DNA from: Chitinophaga rhizosphaerae
Lineage (GTDB): Bacteria > Bacteroidota > Bacteroidia > Chitinophagales > Chitinophagaceae
Assembly: GCF_003958645.1 (NCBI RefSeq)
Contig: NZ_RXLO01000011.1
Span: 62,001-126,000 of the forward strand
Direction: 5' to 3'
DNA: 64,000 bases
Part shown: positions 18,501 through 26,584 of the stretch, piece after piece
Layout: each line of letters opens with the position of its first letter
How positions within the stretch are numbered: position 1 is the first letter of the stretch
Position numbers and translations under genes: made by a program
The notes under the pieces: model-generated
Seen by the model: only the letters and a program-made list of their open reading frames with translations
Told to the model about the DNA's origin: nothing
Databases searched by the model: none

Positions 18501-19658
18501 TAGCGGGATATCGGTGGCCGGAGTGTCGTTCCCGGGATCGTTGATATCGTCTTCGTCCGGTTTTTGGACGATGAGGTAGGTGATGCCGGCATCCGATGGA
18601 TTGAACTGTTTGCCGTGGAGCAGTTCCTGCAGCTGCGCGAGCTGGCCGGCCTCCGGTTCCCGGAAAATAGGCAGGATGCCCGTCTGGAAAGCGTTCAGCA
18701 AATCTTCGAAGAAATCGATATCCGGATGCAGCCGCTTTTTGAAATAGGCGGAAAATGTTTCCGAAGGATTGTTGCCGATGGTAACCGCTGCGGGAATGGG
18801 CCCCTGGTTGGGACTGTCCACGATGTAACTGGTTTTTACGTTCCAGGTGATGGCTTCCGTCAAACCGCTGTAAAACGAATAGACCGGCGTGGCGTCGCTG
18901 TCTTTGAACGTCCATCCATAGGCGGTTTGTAACTGGTCTTTCGTTTTGCCGCCACTAAGGGGGTCGTTGGCAGGCTGGCTGTACCAGCCGGTTACCTGGT
19001 ACATCACATCCAGGGGGCCATCGAGTTTATCCATATCGTCATAGAAGCCGAAGATGTTCCGGGAGTTGGGATAGAAGGCGGCGAAACACGTATCGCCGTT
19101 CGCAACGGCGCTCAGGTCCTGCCCCGTGAGGTCCTTGAATTTGTTGGGGTCGGCGGGTTCGTTCCAACTGGTGGTAAACAATGCGGAGATGCCCGTGTAC
19201 CGGTAGTTTTGTTCCTTGTTACTGACGGTTTTAACCGGCAGGGTCACAACGGCATCGGTGGGGTGAACGCCGGCGTCGTACAGGCCGTCGCTCTCGATGA
19301 TCCAGGAGGTGCGGGAAGGCGCGCCGTTAGTGATAATGATACGGCTCAGCAGCCACCGGTTGGGCGTAACGGCAAAATTGGTTTGATTGGTTGCCGGGTC
19401 ATAGTTGCCCCTGGTGAGGGCTTCGGGGAGCGCCCAGTGCAGGTGGATCCCTTTTTTCAGGGGGTTCAGCGGTGCGTCGGTGAGCTTGCGCACTACGTTG
19501 GAGCCGAGGAAGGCGTCGTAGATGCCGGTCTGGTTGATGAACGTGGTGGTAGCGCCGGCGAAGGTGCTGGTACCGTTGGCGTCTTCCTGGTCCTTGATTC
19601 CCACGCACAATGCGGTGATATCCACCGGTACGATCAGTCCGTTTTCTGCTTGAGGCAT
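15597..19658 (-). CDS. 1353-residue protein of unknown function
   Basis: It starts MPQAENGLIVPVDITALCVG with no signal peptide. A conserved-looking N-terminal block reads KKGIHLHWALPEALTRG (about 67-83), followed by TPNRWLLSRI (about 98-107). A coiled-coil-like helix lies at about 445-490 (LTSLQDELDAQRKLVGDQL). The rest is mostly predicted beta, with late Ig-like or adhesin-like strands. I do not recognise an enzyme motif. It starts 3 bp after the stop of the 717-aa gene, so the two are likely translationally coupled and made in similar amounts. A structural or scaffold role is an inference from size and composition only. Confidence 0.85.
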   Translation of the reverse strand: MPQAENGLIVPVDITALCVGIKDQEDANGTSTFAGATTTFINQTGIYDAFLGSNVVRKLTDAPLNPLKKGIHLHWALPEALTRGNYDPATNQTNFAVTPNRWLLSRIIITNGAPSRTSWIIESDGLYDAGVHPTDAVVTLPVKTVSNKEQNYRYTGISALFTTSWNEPADPNKFKDLTGQDLSAVANGDTCFAAFYPNSRNIFGFYDDMDKLDGPLDVMYQVTGWYSQPANDPLSGGKTKDQLQTAYGWTFKDSDATPVYSFYSGLTEAITWNVKTSYIVDSPNQGPIPAAVTIGNNPSETFSAYFKKRLHPDIDFFEDLLNAFQTGILPIFREPEAGQLAQLQELLHGKQFNPSDAGITYLIVQKPDEDDINDPGNDTPATDIPLQMGISLNQLNIIQQQYDYYSDYDAHFKGTLFANWYRLMKADDDTTKNELDAIIRSQISYYEDAIFPKLTSLQDELDAQRKLVGDQLGALNQERRIKPQLELKETPASRYWQPNEPVLLLTAPEFAGTARFSVTASVDADGYLVCRINDQLLSSIVVNNITIPATQFNTIDLPGPNNLPQATIFNSLIEESCLLNTNIVSSLTGIAVSVLQDSLQAALDGSPQSTYTFTGQLPAPKAVRWWNGNPWNPIMVIWEADFSPLQPTMQGENLQQYSANFFTNNYDVDQNAGGFITYKGPSDPTQFIAHNREGYSGSAILTLSAADSFAKQLAEYLEDHTDKTLQTILDDLGTGKYVTFSINGFGNSLIMQDQDLQLNIKVPGNNPYAPLTESVNEIVGDSYSVSPEPNGFYNPIRAGYLNARLTAVDVYGNKRAIQISDQCYANSMISWYNGKQIPETAFLPPRISQPSRLIFRWLSADGDQSQEMTVHPATSPICGWVMPNHLDASLFFYDQQGHALGTMFLDGDHTTILWQSAPGDNKTINQSVASVFAYQNSVFAAFAESLAASTPAFFLDFWTAVDSMHNFVNPSNYAQNNDLAVLIGRPVAITQAMLRLEAAGSPAANQSWYTLEPEDNGFTGVQFPVILGDLDNIDDGLIGYFKQGTAGYDFSSFYCEAATGASGVVKPASTNLMVNVSPKIDAPDPANVMQDAVKILMLVDPRAAIYATSGIQPVMSIEIPPDEYTDIVSTLEMTFLTTPVLQGITGFNLPLPAEEGYQWSWVEETLVADKPVWAVAPDISFTTSEAIATYTPQAIREGWLRLNPQLLSFTLLNPLGQPVAVPGQDNDFTLTVKNRKPTAITFKAGQLLPEGDPNTGAVFYLHFGQLIGDDKVPDIAISRTGWTFKCLNNLQYGNYWACTPSADIDLAPGAEIMFNITKAFVAENSGQVQVYVDYMDVTGVNNGTDASLLSITQ

Positions 19659-19661
19659 ACG

Positions 19662-21815
19662 TCAGGCTTTAGTATTGAGAAAATCAACTTTTACGACTCC
19701 CTTGATCATTTCCAGCGCAAATTGCGCTGCGGTGAAATCGGAGATCCCTTCGCTGAGGGGCGGGGCGTTCAGCACCGTTTTGATGGCGTCCGCGGCTTTG
19801 CTGACCTGCAGGGTTTGCTGGTTGCTGCGGGTAGTGATCTTCGCGGTATATCCGTCGATCCCCGAGCCGGGGTCTCCGCCGCCCTGGATCACGCGCAGGG
19901 TGGTAACGAGATCGGGATACACGCCTTCCACGCCGGAATGCAGCGCCTCCGGCGGTTCGTGGATGGAAACCCGCTGTACCACGCCGTCGAAGATGCACAG
20001 CAGTACTTCTTCTGACAGGTGCTCCATCCGCAGCTGCTGGACCTCCGATGTCCCGGCGGCATCGTCGTATCCCGTGATTTCCATACCGGGCCAGCCTTTC
20101 AGTACGGCAGACCGCAGCAGGAAACCGGTGATGGTACCGGTATTGTTCACATATCCCTTCAATGATTTTTTCCTTTTCCTGAATTGCGTGGCCGTTTTTC
20201 TTGCGTTGACGCGCAGCTTCGCCAGGAAAGGCGTTTCCACGATCATGGACGCCGTTGTGGAGCGCCCGATGCTGAAAGCCCCGTCCATCAGCGCGTCTAC
20301 CCAATTATTATCGATGTAGAAGAACCGCAGCGATTCCGGCGGCAACATGCGTTCGTCGGCCACGAGGTAATTGAACGGCACGCCGTTCAGCAAGCTCAGC
20401 CGGGCCATCCAGTTCACGACGTCTTCCGGCGGTGAAATGTCTTTTTCCATGCGTACGCTCCTGGCGGCGAATACGTCGCCGAAGGCTTCGATGCCCTGGT
20501 ATTTGTTGTTGATGATTTTATTTTCTTCGTCGATCACCTGCCAGGCGTACAAGCCTTTTTTCCAGTTGTAGAGCGACGATGCGAAGTTCTTGTTCTGCAA
20601 CGCCAGCAACTGCCCCAGCTGCCAGGCGGCGCCGTAGGAAATGTCGAACAGGCCGGTGTCGGGATTGTAGCGGTTCGCCGCGTCGGAGCAGGATACGGGA
20701 AATTCAATCGTTTCCCTGACCATGTAAGGCAATAGCGGACTGCGGTACCAGGAAACGGTATGGCCGCTGTGCCGCAGCGAATGCCCGTGGGGCGTATATC
20801 CCATCATGATGGCGTTTTGCACCAGCACGGTAGCGTCGGCCGGGCTCAGCGTGCCCAGCGCCTGCTTTGCCAGGGCGGCTTTCACGGCGTCGGTGGTGGG
20901 CGGCGTTCCTTTGAAGGGCACCTGCAGCACCGTGAGCCCCTGCTGGCCGAGCTCGTTTTTGTTCAGGTGCTCGAGGAGGCTTTTGAAGGTTTCGTCCCGG
21001 GAATTGACGGTGTAGCTCCAATTGATGTAAGTTAACAGCCGAACGGTAGTAATGCCGGCGGGCAGATTGCTCTTGCCGTCGTCATCGGGCAGGTAATCGC
21101 CGAAATTTTCGAGGGAAACGAGGAAAGCGTAATTGGCGGTATCGTTTTGCGGCAGGCGGTTTCCCAGCACCACGGTAAAGTTTTCCACTTCTTTCGCCAG
21201 TTTATCCGTTTTGTCGAGCGTCTGCATTTTACGGATGTGCGCCAGGAAGGGGAGGTCTTTCTTCGTGGGTGCGATCTGGTTGAACAATGCCGCGGGGATG
21301 TCGATGATGTTGCAATCGTCGTCGGGCGTTTCGCCGTAGTCCAGTTTTTGCATGCCGGGGTAGGAGAAAGTACCTGTGGGCATGGTGCCGGTGCCCGTGG
21401 TGGTGGAGCCCGCCACGGTGATGGCGGTACCCGCGGGCACGAGGGCTTTCGCTTTCTCCCGCACAACCACGGGCTGCTCGCCTTCGCCGAACAACAGCAC
21501 CGCCAGCCATGGCGCCGTGGCATCGCCTTTTACGCTGCTTCTTTCCCAGGGCAGAATCCGGCGGTTGAACAGCACATGGGGCAGCGTTCCGCCGAATTCG
21601 CCGTTGGCCAGGTTCTGCGGGAAGTTGGAATTGATATCGTCCGGGTCGAGGGAAAACCGTTCGCTGGTAACCGCAAATTTCCGGCTGGCCGAAAATTCCC
21701 CCGGCTGTTGATTCGTCTGCTGCTTCACCGTGATCGTATACTCGGCGGATTTCAGCGGCGGAATATCATACTGGATAAAAATTACCTCATTTTCCGCGGG
21801 TGTGGTGTTCTTCAT
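19662..21815 (-). CDS. 717-residue protein of unknown function
   Basis: It starts MKNTTPAENEVIFIQYDIPP with no signal peptide or transmembrane helix. The N-terminal 100 residues look like a beta domain (AEYTITVKQQT; RRILPWERSS). A distinctive block LPPESLRFFYIDNNW, then VDALMDGAFSIGRS, lies at about 485-515, followed by a basic stretch ARKTATQFRKRKKSLKG. The C-terminus is helical (AAQFALEMIKGVVKVDFL). No fold is assigned. It lies 3 bp downstream of the DUF6603-like gene and 3 bp upstream of the 1353-aa gene, the tight packing expected for subunits of one complex. Confidence 0.85.
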   Translation of the reverse strand: MKNTTPAENEVIFIQYDIPPLKSAEYTITVKQQTNQQPGEFSASRKFAVTSERFSLDPDDINSNFPQNLANGEFGGTLPHVLFNRRILPWERSSVKGDATAPWLAVLLFGEGEQPVVVREKAKALVPAGTAITVAGSTTTGTGTMPTGTFSYPGMQKLDYGETPDDDCNIIDIPAALFNQIAPTKKDLPFLAHIRKMQTLDKTDKLAKEVENFTVVLGNRLPQNDTANYAFLVSLENFGDYLPDDDGKSNLPAGITTVRLLTYINWSYTVNSRDETFKSLLEHLNKNELGQQGLTVLQVPFKGTPPTTDAVKAALAKQALGTLSPADATVLVQNAIMMGYTPHGHSLRHSGHTVSWYRSPLLPYMVRETIEFPVSCSDAANRYNPDTGLFDISYGAAWQLGQLLALQNKNFASSLYNWKKGLYAWQVIDEENKIINNKYQGIEAFGDVFAARSVRMEKDISPPEDVVNWMARLSLLNGVPFNYLVADERMLPPESLRFFYIDNNWVDALMDGAFSIGRSTTASMIVETPFLAKLRVNARKTATQFRKRKKSLKGYVNNTGTITGFLLRSAVLKGWPGMEITGYDDAAGTSEVQQLRMEHLSEEVLLCIFDGVVQRVSIHEPPEALHSGVEGVYPDLVTTLRVIQGGGDPGSGIDGYTAKITTRSNQQTLQVSKAADAIKTVLNAPPLSEGISDFTAAQFALEMIKGVVKVDFLNTKA

Positions 21816-21818
21816 AGC

Positions 21819-24800
21819 TTAGTTTTTTTCTTCTCCCAATAACCGGAAGAGCGGACTGGCCAGTAAATAATAAGTTTCCGGGTCTGCCAGTTCCACCACG
21901 TTGATCTGCACGTCCAGATCGAATCCAAGATCGGTAACGGCGCTTAGCAGCATGGGCCGGTTGGCCTGCGCCTTGTTGGCCATGATGGTGCCCGATACGG
22001 TTACGTCTTTGAAATCATCGGTCAGCGGCACGAACGTTTCCGTCCAGGTGAAATGCTGGAGCTCGGGATCAAGGCGGAATTGCAGGTATTGCAGGTCGAT
22101 GGGCAAGGTGCTGGCAGGACAATCCTTGTACGGCACCATGGTAAACCCGGTGAGCACATCTTTGAGCGTTGTATCGTTCAACGGATCGCCCACATTCGGA
22201 TTGCCGTTCCGGTTGAAGCTCACCTTCTGCCATAAACCTTTCGGTACGTTTTTCAGGATGGGCGTGGCGTGGAAGGTGGACGAATCGCCGCTGTCGCTGA
22301 TGATCTCGACGACCTGTTTGGACTGGAAGGCGGAGCTGTCGAGCCCCACGGGGCGCACTCCGAAATCCGTGTTCTGTAACGGCGCCGGAATGTCCGGATC
22401 GATGACGATGCTGATCTTATCGTTTTTGTTATTGGTGAAATCCCATTCTTTCGAAGGAATGATGGCGTCTGTCGTCAGTTCGAATTTTTCCGCGTTCACG
22501 ATCCAGTTCAGTTCGCCGGGTTTATCGCTCAGTTGCGCCAGCAATCCATCGGCTACCAGAATTTTACATACGTCCGCATTGCTGCCGGTTTGTATGCCTT
22601 GACTTGCGCCGGCCGGTAACTGGGGAAGCATGTCTCGCGTGAACTCGTCCCAACCGATTTGCTGCGGTTTGTTCTGGCTGCCCGCACCGAAGGATATGGT
22701 GAAGGAAATGATGGTGACGTGAATGGTCGCCTTTCCGCTGAATTCCGGTCCCCAGACGTGAAGGCCTACGCCAACATGGATGGTGATGGTTTTCTTCGTG
22801 AATAGCAGGTTGACGGTGAAAGACGCGCCGATGTCCGTATTGGCGACGATGTCGTAATGGAAAGGCTTCCACAAGATGAGGAAATCGGCCTGGAGGATGA
22901 ACCAGGCGCGGATGCCGCCGCTTTGCCATACGGCTTCCATCAATCCGCCGGCCATGATGGCATTGGAGGTGAGCGCAAAGTACAGGGCGCCCTTGATCAT
23001 GAGGTGACTGTCTACCTTCCACGAAACCCCCAGCCGGGGTACTTTCGGGTACCAGTCGGGGACTGTGTAATTGGAATTGTATCCGCCAAGCGTAATAACG
23101 AAATCGCCTTCATGATCGCCGCCGAACCAGAAGTAGAACGCGAACCCGCCGGTGAGGTGACAAGCCTTGGCCAGCACGTACGAACTGTCTGTCAACTGTC
23201 CCTGTATCGAAATCATTCCCGACCCGTCCACATAAGAAGCCTTGATGGCCAGTTCTGCATACGCTACCGCCGGAATGCCCGTGCTGCCGCCCGTACCCGG
23301 GGGGAGTACCACGCGGGAAAGCCCGAGCAGTGCGATCTCCAGGCGGGTGCCGAACATCACGGTGAGCAGGGCGAAGGAGTTCACCATTTCGAACGACGTA
23401 AAGTTGATGCCCGCCGCCAGCCAGGAACTGCCGATCTGCGGGGCCACGATGCCTTTCTGCACGATGTCTGCCAGCACGCCGTTCACCTGTTCGGCAATGT
23501 CTTTGGTAGGATCGGGCGCCGGTCCGCCGCCCGTGGCCCAAACCACGAACGGGAAGGTCGCCACGCCGGTAATGTCGGGGATCACGAGTTTGCGGTTGAA
23601 GCCGAACCCGGCGGAAAGCCCGGTCACGAAGAAGAACGGCGGCCCGCCGATGGGGAAATTCAACACGGCGTACAGGAACATGGAGGGTTTTCCTTCCACT
23701 TCCGTATACCCGCCGATGCCGCCGATGGTAAGCGCGGGTGTTTTTACGAGGATGTCGCCATAGAGGTTGACGGGCGAGAAGCTGCCCATCAGCCCGCCGG
23801 AAATAAGGATGGGGCCGCTGTTGTAGGTGATGGAAATGCCGCTGAGGGCGAAAGAGATGTCGAACGTACTGATGGCGGAACTGATGCCGAAACCGTTCAG
23901 GCCGATGCTGAGGCCGCTGGCGGTGGCGGTTACGTTTACCATGACGTAAATCCGGGATTCCTTGTACCCGATACCGATCTTGTCGAAATACAGCGGCCCG
24001 AAATTCTTCTGGATGTTGAACCATTTCGCTTTCACGGCATCATCTCCCACCGCTGCCAGCTCCAAAGTGGGGCTGTCGCTGCTGTCGCCGCCCAGAACAA
24101 GGCTGAGCGGGTACAGCGTGCCGCCGATGTTGACGGTCATGGAAAAGGAAACCTTCCCGTTCAGGCCGTCTTCGGGCAACAGCGGATAGCCGGCCGGGTT
24201 GGCGACGAGGGCTTTGATCTGATTGTTGATGTTGGTGGCGAGCGCTTTGGTGGTGACGACGGAAACGAAGTTTACGTCCACCGCCGTGATTTCGAGTTTC
24301 CCGGCCGGGATCAGCGTTGCGACTTTATCAATGATGGGCAGGTTGGCGAGATCGATCACCAGGTCGGAGGCCAGCCCGAAATAATAGATCCATTGCTGGT
24401 CTGCAGGGTTTTTCATGGCGAGGAAAACCGCTTTTCCATAGTTGGCGGATTCCAGGGAGAAAGCCAGCGTACTGGAGGTGAAATCGTACATCATGGAGGC
24501 GCTTTTTAGCGCCAGGTCGAGGCCGGCGGGAACGGCAGGCATGTCGAACCCGAAAGCGCCCACGATATCGGCCAGTTGCAGGTATTCGGATGGCGTGAGG
24601 GCCTCCCAGGAGGCGGTGAGCTGGGAATCCGTGGTGCCGGAAGTGAAATTGATATGGAAAACGGACTCGCCGCCGTTAGACACATGCTTGAGGGTAATGT
24701 CTCCCGACATCACGTTTTTGAAATTGTTATTGCCCTCGTTTTCGAGCGAAAACTTCACGTTGATGGCCAGTTCCGTAGTCGTGAACGTGATTTTGGCCGT

Positions 24801-26570
24801 AGCGCCGAAGGAGAAGTTTTTGGTGGTGGAATTGAAGCTGACGGCCAGGTTCATCAGCGTGATGGTTTGCATCCATTTCGGTGGGTCGGATACGCCGAAC
24901 ATCTGTACCACGTAGGAGATGAGGTCGCCGATAACGATGGGGTCGCCGTCTTTGGTGCGGCCGCTGAACTGCCATCCGCCTTCGGGCGTGTTGTTGATGG
25001 ACGCGCTCAGTTCCACGCCCACTTTGCTGATCTGCAAAACGGTGGCCACGCTTCCCTGTATCGGTTGCTGGATATTGGCAGGGTCGCGGGTGAAGTGGAG
25101 CTTGAATACGTTGATGGCAATATTGTTCGTGATCTGCCAGACTGTGGCCGATTGTGCATCGAACCGGAAGCTTTGCAGCGAGGGCACCACGCCGATCTCG
25201 AGCACGGAAAACGAAAAGTCGGGCACACCGTCGGGTACGGTCACCGTTCCTTCGAAAAGCTGCATGGCGATAGCGGTAAGGCTCAGCGTTTTTCCGGGTG
25301 CGAGCCCCGCCGTGATGGCCCAATCCGGGTTGTCTTCCGTTTTCCGGAGCGCGCACAGGAGGAAGTTGCCCGTCCCCACTTCGAAAATTCCGTACAGATC
25401 GCCCAGCACATTCCGCGTGAGGGGATCGGTGAGGTTGTAGATATTGAACCCGATGGAAATCTTCGTGATGGAGAAATACCCTTCGATCACGGGCCAGGAA
25501 GAAGCCGTGGCCACTTCGAACTGCAATTGCGTGAGCACGCTGGTAGTGGCGTTGAAATTGACGAACAGCGCGTTGATATCGATCTGCGGAATGCTGCTTA
25601 AACCTGCGGGGAGGGAGTTCAGGAAATCGGTCCCGCCCGCCAGGGCGAGCAGGTCCGAGAAACTGGGCAACGTTACTTTTTCGCCGGGTTGCAGCCCGAA
25701 AGCCCATTCTGTGGTACTTCCCAGGCTGGCGCCGAGGTATGCGGGCACGTTGACGCCGCCCAGCACGAAGGTGCCGGTAACGCTGGCGGTGGTTTGCCAG
25801 TTGGCGGCAGGCGCCTGTTTGGTGAGCGTGAGGTTGACCTGGAGCCCCGGCAGCAGGAGGATCTGTTTGTCCACGATCGTCCAGCCGTTGGTCACGGAAA
25901 CGCCGATGGTGAAGTAGGTGATGGATTTTATGTCGACGTTGTACGAAACGTCGAAACTGTTGATCTGGATCCCGGTGAGCGCACCGGCCAGCGCTGAAGG
26001 GAGGAACTGCGTGATGTCCTGGCCGGCGAGGAGGGAACTGATTTCGGCCGGCGTCAGGTTTTGATCGCCGCCTTCGGCGATACCGATCTGCCAGTCGCCG
26101 CCCGTGCCGCTTTGCAGCACGATGGGGATGCCGCTGCCGGAAACGCCTTTGCTGGTCACGTTGAGGTTGAACCGGAAACCCACCAGGCTGAATTTTTCAG
26201 ACAGTGTTTTTTGGAAGGAAATGTTGCCCGCCGTGATCCAGTCTATGACGGGCAGGGTGGGCGTATAGCTGGCCGGGAATACGGCATTGGCCGTACCCAC
26301 TACCTGGTCTTCCTGCAGGTCAAAGGTGAGCGTCAGCGCGAGGGTTTTATATCCCAGCAATCCTGAAGTTCCTTTCACGGTCACCGAATCCGTTCCGGGC
26401 GCGGGTTTTTCGGCATTGGCGAGCAGCAGTGTTTCCTGTTGCAACACATCCCGGAAGAACGTGTCCATGAAGTCCAGCCCGAAATCCGCCGGGGTGATCA
26501 GCATGTCCCCGTTCGCCTGTATGGGGATGGCTTCCATTTTCTCGATGATCTGTGCTATCAGTGAGGCCAT
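21819..26570 (-). CDS. 1583-residue DUF6603-like giant protein
   Basis: It starts MASLIAQIIEKMEAIPIQAN with no signal peptide. The first 900 residues are long repetitive beta-strand modules, each of the form 'xxSVxxxxxGWxIxxG'. Residues about 940-1330 carry blocks I associate with DUF6603: GGIGGYTEVEGKPSMFLYA, GLSAGFGFNRKLVIPDI and GLHVWGPEFSGKATIHV. DUF6603 proteins occur in bacteria and fungi and have no established function. The C-terminal 250 residues form a separate domain. The gene starts 14 bp after the second dehydratase-like gene and is 3 bp from the 717-aa gene. It is the largest product of the operon and a candidate main structural component or modification substrate (inference). 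Confidence 0.85.
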   Translation of the reverse strand: MASLIAQIIEKMEAIPIQANGDMLITPADFGLDFMDTFFRDVLQQETLLLANAEKPAPGTDSVTVKGTSGLLGYKTLALTLTFDLQEDQVVGTANAVFPASYTPTLPVIDWITAGNISFQKTLSEKFSLVGFRFNLNVTSKGVSGSGIPIVLQSGTGGDWQIGIAEGGDQNLTPAEISSLLAGQDITQFLPSALAGALTGIQINSFDVSYNVDIKSITYFTIGVSVTNGWTIVDKQILLLPGLQVNLTLTKQAPAANWQTTASVTGTFVLGGVNVPAYLGASLGSTTEWAFGLQPGEKVTLPSFSDLLALAGGTDFLNSLPAGLSSIPQIDINALFVNFNATTSVLTQLQFEVATASSWPVIEGYFSITKISIGFNIYNLTDPLTRNVLGDLYGIFEVGTGNFLLCALRKTEDNPDWAITAGLAPGKTLSLTAIAMQLFEGTVTVPDGVPDFSFSVLEIGVVPSLQSFRFDAQSATVWQITNNIAINVFKLHFTRDPANIQQPIQGSVATVLQISKVGVELSASINNTPEGGWQFSGRTKDGDPIVIGDLISYVVQMFGVSDPPKWMQTITLMNLAVSFNSTTKNFSFGATAKITFTTTELAINVKFSLENEGNNNFKNVMSGDITLKHVSNGGESVFHINFTSGTTDSQLTASWEALTPSEYLQLADIVGAFGFDMPAVPAGLDLALKSASMMYDFTSSTLAFSLESANYGKAVFLAMKNPADQQWIYYFGLASDLVIDLANLPIIDKVATLIPAGKLEITAVDVNFVSVVTTKALATNINNQIKALVANPAGYPLLPEDGLNGKVSFSMTVNIGGTLYPLSLVLGGDSSDSPTLELAAVGDDAVKAKWFNIQKNFGPLYFDKIGIGYKESRIYVMVNVTATASGLSIGLNGFGISSAISTFDISFALSGISITYNSGPILISGGLMGSFSPVNLYGDILVKTPALTIGGIGGYTEVEGKPSMFLYAVLNFPIGGPPFFFVTGLSAGFGFNRKLVIPDITGVATFPFVVWATGGGPAPDPTKDIAEQVNGVLADIVQKGIVAPQIGSSWLAAGINFTSFEMVNSFALLTVMFGTRLEIALLGLSRVVLPPGTGGSTGIPAVAYAELAIKASYVDGSGMISIQGQLTDSSYVLAKACHLTGGFAFYFWFGGDHEGDFVITLGGYNSNYTVPDWYPKVPRLGVSWKVDSHLMIKGALYFALTSNAIMAGGLMEAVWQSGGIRAWFILQADFLILWKPFHYDIVANTDIGASFTVNLLFTKKTITIHVGVGLHVWGPEFSGKATIHVTIISFTISFGAGSQNKPQQIGWDEFTRDMLPQLPAGASQGIQTGSNADVCKILVADGLLAQLSDKPGELNWIVNAEKFELTTDAIIPSKEWDFTNNKNDKISIVIDPDIPAPLQNTDFGVRPVGLDSSAFQSKQVVEIISDSGDSSTFHATPILKNVPKGLWQKVSFNRNGNPNVGDPLNDTTLKDVLTGFTMVPYKDCPASTLPIDLQYLQFRLDPELQHFTWTETFVPLTDDFKDVTVSGTIMANKAQANRPMLLSAVTDLGFDLDVQINVVELADPETYYLLASPLFRLLGEEKN

Positions 26571-26584
26571 AATTTGGTGGATTG

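Noticed and set aside
19662..21815. Contractile-injection or phage-tail identity for the 717-aa protein and its neighbours
   Set aside because: No sheath, tube, baseplate, spike or AAA+ ATPase features were seen in the operon; size and lack of signal peptides alone are not enough.
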